Positions 53,890 to 64,000 of a DNA stretch of 64,000 nucleotides are shown in pieces (position 1 is the stretch's first letter; each line of letters opens with the position of its first letter). Location of the stretch: positions 28,786,001-28,850,000 of the forward strand of contig JAUIMM010000178.1 in the NCBI GenBank assembly GCA_031769625.1, read 5' to 3'. The notes below the pieces were generated by a model. The model ran no database searches. It saw only the letters and a list, made by a program, of their open reading frames with translations, and was not told where the DNA came from. A program made the position numbers and the translations under genes. This DNA is from Taudactylus pleione (lineage: Eukaryota > Chordata > Amphibia > Anura > Myobatrachidae).

Positions 53890-56820
53890 ATACATGTACT
53901 GGTCACCTAGCATGGTTCCTGGGAAGTGCCCTATATATTAGTCTCCAGTCAGGGTCACAGTCTTCTGGCTCTGCTCTGGTTCAGTTCCCTGAGTTCCTAG
54001 TAGTAGGTTCCAGCTCCATGGTCCTGGGGTCCAAGTCCGGAGGTGAGTTCATCTCATTGGCTTGATTAGGTCCTTATTTTAAAAGAACTTTTTTCTTTGG
54101 CAAAATTAAAACATTTATAGTAAACCTTTACTTTGGTACATCCTGTCAACCCCCTAATTATTTCACATGTGTTTCACACACTGCTGTCTAAAGCCTTATA
54201 GTCTGCAGACTGAGCGTAATTATCTCCTGGGGGGAAAAATTTATTTTTATTTATGTAAAATAAATACTTGAATGTCATTGTAACAACATATATCTTTTTC
54301 AATATTACAATTGGTGTATGCAAATTAAGCAATATTTATTGTCTGGATGACATATTTTTGTATTGTAAATTTATACAAAATATTTTTGCACAAATGTTCC
54401 AAAAACATGATAGTCAAATGCAGCTTTACCAAATCAATGTTCACTTCAGAAAACAGAATACATTATAAAGAAAATATTGTATTGTTAAAAATTAGATTAC
54501 TCTTTATTTGCATTAACATAAATAATTGACAGTTGTGCAAACACAATTCTGAACTCAGCTAGTTAAATTTGGTTTTATAGGAAAAGGGAAAATAAATATT
54601 TTATAAAACAATCTGCAATACACAACTCCTAAAGTAACCTTGAAATATTCTTAAATGTGAAATATGCGTTGATGACACTTTGCTGGACCTGTCTGACACC
54701 CTTTATTGTCTGTATGCTGCTAGATGGTACTTCAACCCCTGCTTGTTTTCTTGAACCTGAACCTTGCTTCACAAGGCCAAAGATACATTATATTATCCAT
54801 CTGTTAGCAATGTAAACATGATTACAGCATATGTGTGCAGTGCAGGAGTTTGTGGCAGTAACAGAGATAAGAAGCCATGAGTGGCCCTCATGTCCTGTGT
54901 CTACTAAAAAATTAAATAATTCATTACTTAGATTAGAAAAAAACATTGAAGCATATGGACATTGTTCAAACTAGTAACATAACAATTAACAAACATACCC
55001 AGAAGCCATACTTCTAGCATATTTCTAGACTGCCTCAGAATATATGTGTCATGACATGATCTAGGGTTGCTTGGCACAAAACTCGTGATACACTTGTTCA
55101 CATCACAGACCACCTGCACATTAAAGGAGTGGTAATGATGGTGGATTATGTATTACTCTGCCTTACACAGATGTAGTTTCAGTGCAATCTGTGTGCAGTC
55201 TCCAGCTCTTAAACCTTGAGGAAATCTTGCAAGTCCATAAAACACCATCATGAGATCATCCGACTGTGATGCCTAGCTAGGGAAGCAGATACTGTTTGGC
55301 ACTAAAAGACCTGAGTAACACAAAAGTAAAGATAATGAAGTTAGAACTAAACGATCCTTAACTTGCTTTTTAAGTGCTAGGAGGCTGACACTTTTCAGCG
55401 ATAACATCTTCAAACTTCTCCACCTTAGACAGACTCAAGGTTTATGTGATTCCGGAATACATAAGGTCTGAGTCATGGGTAGCCTCTGTGGAGACTGGTG
55501 TTGATCCAACATCACATTCACACCATTTTACAACAACGAGGTGACACATGACCGCACACCTTTTTTAACCAATTAAACCACTCTAAAATTGTTGGATATT
55601 TATGACATAATTTAGTCGGGAACATATATTTAAAACTTATCCAACCTGATTTTATAAAAAAATATATTTATTTTTTTTAACACAGGATACTATTACAAAT
55701 TGAATTTTTTTGTGGTATACTTTGCATGAACTTGAACTTTAAAAACTTTTAAAACAGAAGGAGGCCACATATTAATATTTGTAATCAATATGGGATCACC
55801 ATGAACAAATGATCCATGAAATTAGCTTTTATAGTAATACCAATAACAAGAAATATCTATTTTATGATATCGGTAAATCAGCAAATTGATAATCATTACA
55901 AATGTGGGTGGCTGGGGCTCTACTATGGTTATATCTTCAGCAGCCTGACATACACATGAGGACAGTGTGCTGCTTGATTTACATTTCCCCAGCGGCTGCT
56001 TCTCTCTGTAGCTGCCGGGTATACACAGGGGGAAACCATGCTGATTTATATTTCTCCAGCATCCACCAGGTGGGGGGTGCCACTGGGCTACGTGGTCACT
56101 GTGACCAGCAGTGAATGGCAGCTACTGAGAAGGATCCAAAAGTGCAGAGGGGCCAGGAGGCCCTCTAAGACTGGCAGCTGCTGGAAGAGTATATTATGAC
56201 AGCTGCCCAGTGGGCATTTCTGACTGGTTGCATCAGATACGACCATGTCAGGGAAAGCCCTTGTTTTTGGTTTATGTTTCTCCTGTGTTTTTTGGCAGCT
56301 TTGCACTTGTTAAATCAGGAGACTTTAAACTGCCAGAAATACACTGGAAATCTGGCATTTTAGACAAACCACCCTTTAGTAAATCTACTCCTAAATCTTA
56401 TTTAAATAATAGAGGATATACCTATTTTACTTAAGTTAGTCAAGGTCAGTTGAACTTGTTGATATCTTTACAGGAATGCACCACTTTTCTGCATTACACT
56501 TTTTGATGTTCCGCTAATTTCATAGTTTTCAGTTATCTTTATATTCATTCTCTTCAGGACATGTTCCATTTTTCTGTGTTTTTTCAGCTTGACATGCTCA
56601 ACAGGATTATGAGAGTATGATACTTGTCTGTGTGTGTGTCAGAATTATTTATTATCATAAAGAAAGTGATGTTTATCTTACTCATCTCCAGTTTTATTTC
56701 ATTTTATTGTTCTAAAATAGGAAATTGTTTTAATTCCATTCATAGATTAAGTAATGTGCATTAAATGAGAACATGTTAGTTTAAATACTCTCCAGACATA
56801 TATCATTTTCACTTTATATA
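53890..56820. other. AT-rich, no gene recognised
   Basis: 56295-56400 ends with 'ccctttagtaaatctactcc', a half-copy of the TTTACTAAAG MITE family. Otherwise nothing. Confidence 0.4.
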
Positions 56821-56821
56821 A

Positions 56822-56836
56822 ATATACATATATATA

Positions 56837-56881
<45 letters not shown>

Positions 56882-56917
56882 TCAAACCAATCCGAGTTCA
56901 CACATCTCAAATATGTA

Positions 56918-56963
<46 letters not shown>
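56822..56963. repeat. Two (TA)n tracts with a (TG)n step
   Basis: TA run 56822-56879 and TGTG/TA run 56915-56963. Confidence 0.9.
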
Positions 56964-56966
<3 letters not shown>

Positions 56967-57792
56967 TTACTGACTTTATTATCAATTTTTCACTGACTAT
57001 GTTACTACAGGTCAGTTAGAGGGCATCTTTACCTCAATTGCAAAATACACCTCAGGATTCATGTGGAGATGACACAAGTAAAAATTATTCTGTCACTTTC
57101 ACTGTGGCTTCTTTTAACTACAGTACAAGCACACTACTGCCTTTATACATGTCCCTTGATTTTTTTTTAAATGCATAAAATATCTTGAAAATGCCAGTGG
57201 GAAGTATTATTCATATTTTCAAATTCCAGCTCATATTTAAAAATTGCCGCTAAGGAGAATGCAATTGAAACCAAACAAATGTTTCTGGATATATTAAAAT
57301 ATTATTTTGCGTACCTACAACTATAAAAGCATTGCAAATCAGTAGTTAACAAATTAGCTAATATTATTGCAATATAACACACATTGAGAGTAATCTTATT
57401 ACTGTCACAGTAAAGGCAATTCAGAGTGTTGACATTGTTCCTGTTTGTTTTGCTATAAACAATGTACAGTAATGGCAGAGGGCCGCACTATTACCTAATA
57501 CTCAGTCTGCTAAACAACCAATAAACCCCCCCACCCCTGTTAATGGAAATTACACACAACACAATTAATTGTAATTTAAGACTAGGTCATCATTTATTTA
57601 AAAACAGGTGAAGAGAGGTGATAGGGAGCAGATGGCGGCAAGAAAAGAGGAGGCAGACTGACCAGCATATTAACAATCAGGTCCTGCCACCTGCAGGGGC
57701 CTATTTCAATACATTACAGTGGGGCAACATCCTGCCTAATGTGCACAGCTCAAAATGGTTTCCACAGACTACTGTAGTTCATGCTACAAATG

Positions 57793-58765
57793 TTGTCAAT
57801 GACCTCCTGACTGGGCAATCAGTCAAACCCACTAAGAAGGAGAGCACACCAGATATGCACCCACTAATCTGCTGATCTGCTGCTCCTCCTGTCAAGTAAA
57901 TGTCATAATACTCACATCAGTCCCAATGCTGGATAAAGCTTTTGAAGTACTTGGGGCACTTAAAATATGGGGACCCTCCACATCTTATCAGCACTACTAC
58001 CCTGGCTGTGCCTGCTGTGTGTGTGCCTCCTCCCTTTGCACTTTCATGAGCCAGCAGCACAAGCCAGCAGCACAACACAGGTCCTACTTACACTCCCGCT
58101 GTGGGGTCAGACTCTGGAGCCTTCTCTCTGACTGTGTGGGGTCTGATTCTGCTCATCCATGATGATGCTTGATGACCTGCTGCTGGTGGCGGAGGATGGA
58201 GACAAGCAGTATCATACCCAGACAGCAACATTAAAGCTGTGTCTGAGCAACTCCTGCAATGGGGAGTTTTCTGAGAGTCGGGGACTATAGGGTACTTGCA
58301 TCCTGTGCCCTCCCTTAACATGGATCTGATCAGTCCAACCACACCAAAGATGACGGGAGGGAGGAATAAAGATTCAATTAAAGAGGCCTTAAACAGGAAG
58401 CATACAATATATTTTAACTATTGAGGCCAACTGCTCCCATCATACTAATTTGTATTGGCCATCACAACCGTGAGCAAACAAATTATAACCATAGTGAATG
58501 GGTGGGGGCAGACTAGACTGCCATGCCTCAATGTTTAATCTAATTTATTCCTAGTCTGACTTCTACATAATAAACACTATAGTAGCAATGGGATGTCTTT
58601 TTTTCTTAGTAAACCTACTCTTGTATGTCATGACAACTGTTATTTACCTGTCTGGTGTAGATAGTGTTAGTGACCCACTGATTGGGGAATCAGCCAAGCA
58701 TGAGAAGTAGAGCACACCAGCAATGAACAAACTAATCTGCTGATCTGCAGACCCCTCCTACAAAC
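57793..58765. repeat. Diverged direct duplication about 870 bp apart
   Basis: 57793-57899 and 58666-58765 share 'ctgactgggcaatcag'/'ctgattggggaatcag', 'agagcacaccag', 'actaatctgctgatctgc' in the same order. The intervening DNA is unassigned. Confidence 0.6.
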
Positions 58766-58769
58766 TAGC

Positions 58770-60700
58770 CCCCCCCCCCATGTGTCATGGACAACACTCC
58801 AAAACTGGACAAATCATCAGTCAAATGTAAACCAGCAGGACAGAAAAGATGGACAACATGAAAATTAATCAGGTTGTGAGGCACCACCAAATCTCCCCTG
58901 CCTAACATAAAAAGGCAACATCATGGTTGACTTTGCAATGAGTTAATACATAGCTTGTCTCCCAGAGTGAGAAAACCAGAACTGCCTGGGAACTAGGTCA
59001 GACCAACCCCGACTCAACAAGGGCTGCTGTACAAGTACAACAATCCCTCCAAATCCCTGAAAACAGCAGATGTTACTCAGCTGAGGTAAGTCTTCCTAAA
59101 TCATTCCCGCTAGGTGAACCATTACAATCTAAGGGAACCCAAAATACTTGGCCACTGTAACACCCTATCATTAAAGGTGTCCGAACACATAACCCTAACT
59201 CACAGCCACAAAAAGCATTGAGCATCCCGGAAAGACACATTGTCTGTTGCAAGAGAAGACTACCCAGAACATGAAGAAATTGCCAACAACTCAGGTTGGT
59301 TTAGAGTCAAAGAAAGCACCTGTGGGGAACAGTAAAATGGAGAGTCTGTAAAATTGCACAAACCATACTACGAAGGTAACAATAACAGGCAAAGAAAATA
59401 CAAAGAGGGGCAGAAGGAGGACTAGGGGACAGGGCCCTGTTTTGTTGAAAAACTGCAGAAAAACTTATCGGTAAATTGTATTATTTTTTTAATTATTGAC
59501 CCATATAAGGTAAAAAATAAATATGTATATAGGCACAATGGCACTGATTTCTTTGTTTCTGCTTTAGATTTGATAAAGTGTATAACTTGTATTAGCCTAC
59601 CATCTATACTAGACACCCTCACAATTAAGTGGTTAAGACAAGTGAGATAGCTCAAAGAGCATGCTGTTTGAGCTATCTGGCCAATGATAAGGTAAGCAAT
59701 CCAAATACGCTTATAATGAACTCTTGTATTTTAAATAAGAAGGAAAATAACATTAATAATTCATAATTCATTAATAATTATCTTAATTATTTTATCTTAA
59801 TATATTATGGTAAAATTAATATTTAATTTAATCAGAGCAATATTATTTATTAATTATGTTAAAGGGGCAATATTGATTAACTATTAATTGGAGTAAAAAA
59901 TGTTGTTAGTACTAAGTCTACATTTACTATTTCATGATATAGGCACCTCTTATAGCCATAAAATAATATTGCTTTTTACTAAAACTAAACATTACATTTG
60001 CCCCTAGTATATTAATAATATTTACATTACCTACATAACAGAATTATTGTTATTATCCACCTTATTCAATATATGATAGCCCTCATTGTGTACCTGATTC
60101 AGAGATAGAAGATAATAAAATATGAGCAAAATGAGTCATTTGCTCATGGAACAAAACATGTTGCAATGCCAGGGCTAAAAGTGCTTATGTCTTTTTTTTC
60201 ATGCAATGAAAATACTGACTGCTTTAGTAAACAAATACTAGTTAGCTTTGGTTTTACATCAAAATTTAAAATTAAGCTAGGACACACCTTTCCCAACTAT
60301 AAATCTCTCTGCACATTTTTAATCTATCCTACCTGCATTGCAACATGGTTTTGCCAAAGTGCAAATTGTTCCTTTTTTGATCCTTTGTTTGACTTGCTAA
60401 TAACTCTAATTTGAGCTCTATAAGTGTATTGTGATTACTCACGTTATGATTGGCCAGAAAGATGTGGAGGTTCTGTGGCAGTTTACTTGATGGTTTTGAC
60501 TAAACTGCCAAATGCTTTGCCATTTTGTAAACTCTGGGCATCACTGACAGTTTCAGAATGACTGTTCAAACTGCTGAATATTAAATCATCTAGTTTGTAT
60601 GTCAAAACCCCCAACAATATGAGGTGGTTTCAAGCCCCCAGCAAAACCACTATTTAGTAAAAATGAACACCATGTGTGTTAAATATATCCTTTAATGCTA
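58770..60700. other. No recognisable gene
   Basis: 59740-60060 is extremely AT-rich with 'ttaataatta' runs. Nothing identifiable. Confidence 0.4.
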
Positions 60701-60707
60701 GAAGACT

Positions 60708-61109
60708 TAAGGCCCCCATTCATCTGCGATGGATTGGGGCAGTTTGGGGAATTGGCGTTGATTGCCCCACTAAATAGCCGATGTATGTGCTTCACTAATT
60801 GACAGTTGTGATCAAAAAGTAATTGCAATGCCAACTCAGGTTGTCCAACAGGTTGGATTTAACCGATCCATTGGAGCGTCAGATTTGTAGTGTATGGTAA
60901 TGTTCAGCCAATTTGCAAACCGTTACTAGCAAAATGATGAGCCTTTCAAGATTGGTAGATCTGTTTTTCTTGAAAATGATCTGAAAATCACTGAAAAAGA
61001 GCTCTAATGTATGTGTGCAGATTGCTAGATTGGGAAATAGTTAAATCAGGCAACAAATTGTAAAATATTCAATTGTGGTTTTCTGATTGCTGATGTATGG
61101 GGACCTTTA
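60708..61109. mobile_element. MITE with AAAGGTCCCCATACATC-type ends
   Basis: Left TTAAGGCCCCCATTCATC and (reverse complement of right) CTAAAGGTCCCCATACATC are inverted. About 400 bp, non-coding. The TSD is not clear. Confidence 0.6.
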
Positions 61110-63170
61110 GTTTATCAAGCTATTTGGTAAACTTTATAAATTATGTAAATTGTAACCATTTCTCTAATGTTCAATTTTTTTGGGAAAAAAATAATAAATT
61201 TATTGATTTATGTACCTATTTTCTTAAGCTGTGTATTAAATTATTATGTTATGAAGTCATTGCATGGGTCTTTTTTAAATTAAAAGACCAGGATATTGGC
61301 CATGAAGACAGGAACAAAGCTAGTGAAAAACAGGACAAAATGTTATTGAGGCACACTGAACAAATTGAAGTGGCGGGTGGTGTCAGGCTCAGCCACAATA
61401 TTTAGTATTGCCTATTGCAAAATCAGATGCAGAACAAAATTCATTAGTTGTAAAATGCATCAACTTCTGACTTGTTGAAATATGCACCAAATTAATTGCA
61501 GGAAGACTCATGAGATCTCAAATTTATGTGTATGGTGCAAAAAAACTAAGCAGTTCCAAACAATCAGAATCACAAACCATACAAAACATAGATTATACTT
61601 ACAGTATAATAGAAAAAAATGCTTACGAAAGAGAATATAATGGGCATAGTACTTTACTTTGAGAAGAGATATGAAGAGAGAAATGAAGAGGGCAGAAAAT
61701 AACACCTTGAGTGACCACAGCAGACAGAGGTTGATTGTGAATTTTTGGATATGCCAAACATAGAAACACTGAGCCCATAGAAAATGAAGAGCTGAGCTAG
61801 GAGAGAAAAGTGCTGAAAATAGTAAGGAAATTAAACATTTCTAGTATAAGAGGGTGGTTAGCTCTATATCCTGACAGAGCTGTAAAGAGAAGAGATGGTG
61901 AGAAGCCCACTTTCAAATAACTGGTAAGTAGATTATTTGTTGCTTTTGAAAGGACAGATTTGGTGACATATTTAGGTTGGAAGACCATTTACAGAGAATT
62001 TGGAAGAAAATGATTGGAGTGTAAAGGAATTAGGTATTTGCACATACAGTAGGTGTTGAATCTGGTTCTCTGGACCTCACCGGGCCCAAAGAGAGCTCTG
62101 TATATGTGTCAGGAATCAGTGGCTTAAAACCAGGTTGGGGAGAATAAAAACACGCAGGCAAGGGGTGGTTTAAGATATCCTCTAATGTAAATCAGTTACA
62201 GTTACATTTTTATAGCACATTGATAACAGTTGGTAAAAGTCTCTAACACCCCACCCACTAGATATTCTGTATAGCAATAAGATAAGAGGCTGAAGGCTAC
62301 ATCTAGAAGTTGCCTTGGGGGATGCACAGCCTGGCATTGGAATGTGCATGCAGTCCTATCCTTGAGATCACTTAGCTAGCTACGTGGGTGAGAGTCTCTA
62401 ATCTAAGCATTTATAAACATTTCTTGTCTCTTGCAAGTCATGTAGCTGACAGTGAAAAAGGTTCATGAATAACATATAGGACAAAATGGTACAAGATGGC
62501 TGCCAATATTACAAGTTGGTGGCTGAACATACAGAACATAATGTTAACTTTGTCACAGAGCAAACAGGAGATCTTTCTGGGGCCCAGGACTAAAGGCCCA
62601 GAGAGATCAATCATCTGAGGGCATTAAATGTGAATATATGTCTCTCCAACTGCAGCAAAGTGCTGGTTTATGACTACTCATAGCATGGAAGTAAAGAGAA
62701 AGAGAGAAAGAATTGTGGTGGGAGTGTTAGGATCTGAGCTTAGCAGATCATTTTTGACACTGCATTTAATCCTGTGTGTTGATCACAGGTGTTCAGTAAT
62801 TAACTGTATACCTGTGTGCAGTATCAGCTGCACAGGCCAGCTGCACTCTGGTCTGTCATTAAGGAGGCTTGCTAGGCTTCTTCTAATTGGACTTTGTATC
62901 TTTTGTATCTGTTAAATGTACAGCCAGCCCTGCATGCCATGCTGGTGATAGAGTTGCTTGTACTTCCAGTTGTTCCAGGCTCCTGATTCCCAGTCTAGTT
63001 CCTGTGCAAGTTTTGCTGTGTTTGTTTGCTGCCGTTTGTACCATCCAGGCGTCGCAGTCTGCATTCCACCTGCTCGTGTTGCTTGTGTCTTCTAGGCAGC
63101 ATGGTGTGCTTCCTCCTCCTGAAGCCCCAGTCTAGCCCGACGGCTTGTGTAAATCCGGTGACATAGGCTG
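61110..63170. other. No gene recognised; possible LTR-like segment
   Basis: 62680-63170 has the base composition and short CAG/CTG phrases typical of LTR retroelement leaders, but no terminal or primer-site evidence. 61110-62660 is featureless. Confidence 0.3.
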
Positions 63171-63179
63171 CAACTCAGT

Positions 63180-63440
63180 GTTCCAGGTGAGCAATCCTGT
63201 GTATCGTCACCAGTGTCATCCCGGCGGCATTGGTAGCTACTTTGTGTTCCCAGTGCGCAAGCCAGTACACCATTGCCAGTGTCATCCTGGCAGCACTGGT
63301 AGCTACTCGGCATCCCCAGTGCACAAACCAGTGCACCATCACCAGTGTCATCCCGGTGGCACTGGTAGCTACTCAACGTTCTGTGTGCGCAAACCCACAC
63401 ACCGTCGCCAGTGTCATCCTGGCAACATTGGTAGCAGTGC
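63180..63440. repeat. 66-bp minisatellite
   Basis: 'cagtgtcatcc' occurs at 63211, 63277, 63343 and 63409, exactly 66 bp apart. Because 66 is a multiple of three, both strands stay open and give 22-residue repeats. I do not call a gene. Confidence 0.9.
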
Positions 63441-63499
63441 TAAGTCTTTCATCTAAGACTAATCAGCCCAAAGGCTGCAGCTAACCCTAGGGCCCCAGG

Positions 63500-63860
63500 T
63501 CACAACTAGACACAACAAACCAGCCCTCAAGGCTGTTCCACCAGCCCAAAGGCTGCTCTACCAGCCCAAAGGCTGCAGATTTCTTCAGGCCTCAGGCCAC
63601 TGCCAGTCAAGGCAAACCAGCCCTCAAGGCTGCTCCACAAGCCCAAAGGCTGCATCTTGCTCCTGGCCCTCAGGCTGCTACCAGCCGTCAAGGCTGCATC
63701 AAAAGCCCTTTGGCTGCATCACAACTTCAGTCTATTGGCTACCACTTCCTACATCTAAATAGGTCCTCAAGGCTGTCCCAACACCCCAAAGGTTGGCTCT
63801 CACCTCTAGCCTTTTGGCTACTACCAACTCATGCAAATCAGCCCTTTAGGCTGTCTTCAC
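63500..63860. repeat. Degenerate 'agccctcaaggctg' repeat
   Basis: At least ten short imperfect palindromes of the form 'agccc(aa/tc)aaggctgc' spaced 20-50 bp apart, several with CAGCC/GGCTG arms. Confidence 0.7.
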
Positions 63861-64000
63861 CAGGTCTAACCAAGACTAACCCCCAGTCCTTAACATTTTC
63901 ACCGGCCATAAACTAGGTTAGTAAAGGAACCCAGACAGAATCCAGTGGCCCAGATTCAGGTCCTAACCCAGAAGGCTCAGGAAATTTCCCTCAAGGTTGA

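Overview
The window looks like intergenic DNA from a vertebrate, most probably a frog (anuran amphibian). The evidence is its mix of mobile elements: Penelope-like retroelements with GIY-YIG endonucleases, L2-type LINE tails, Tc1, hAT and 3-bp-TSD (Harbinger-like) DNA transposons with many MITEs, plus long AT-rich spacers and long (TA)n tracts. I recognise no host protein-coding gene, tRNA or rRNA. The only long open frame, 28218-29657, is the reverse transcriptase-endonuclease of a Penelope-like element (PLE). Other long open frames are translations of repeats. The species call is inference. Layout: 0-4.2 kb is hAT-derived sequence (transposase C-terminus on the minus strand, a 155-bp tandem array, duplicated termini). 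5.2-9 kb has two minisatellites and a 403-bp multi-hairpin MITE. 10-15.7 kb has palindromic MITEs, a 49-56-bp array, a second hAT transposase tail and a ~50-bp minisatellite. 15.9-24 kb is crowded with elements whose ends read GGGCCTGATTCAG. Two L2 LINE 3' ends lie at 19.4-20.1 and 26.1-26.4 kb. 28-42 kb is a PLE district: a 5'-truncated element on the plus strand, two broken ones on the minus strand, and several PLE-terminal modules that each carry a hammerhead-ribozyme-like hairpin. 42.4-45.7 kb has twin 3-bp-TSD elements and two large inverted-repeat elements. 46-63 kb is mostly unique-looking AT-rich DNA with scattered MITEs, and the last kilobase carries a 66-bp in-frame minisatellite. 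The most unusual content is a family of 0.4-0.65-kb non-coding elements (core lengths) built almost wholly from consecutive short hairpins. Ten or more copies, in several subfamilies, are present. In eight copies both boundaries can be placed, and each is flanked by an identical 3-bp duplication (AAG, ACA, TCT, TCT, TTA, TAT, ATA, TAA). Two other families, with ends TACCCCTTTT and TGGTGCATACACACG, also have 3-bp duplications and the same hairpin-chain design. Between copies the two arms of a given hairpin change together, so pairing is kept while sequence drifts. This is either selection on folded DNA or RNA, or an arm-homogenising copying process.
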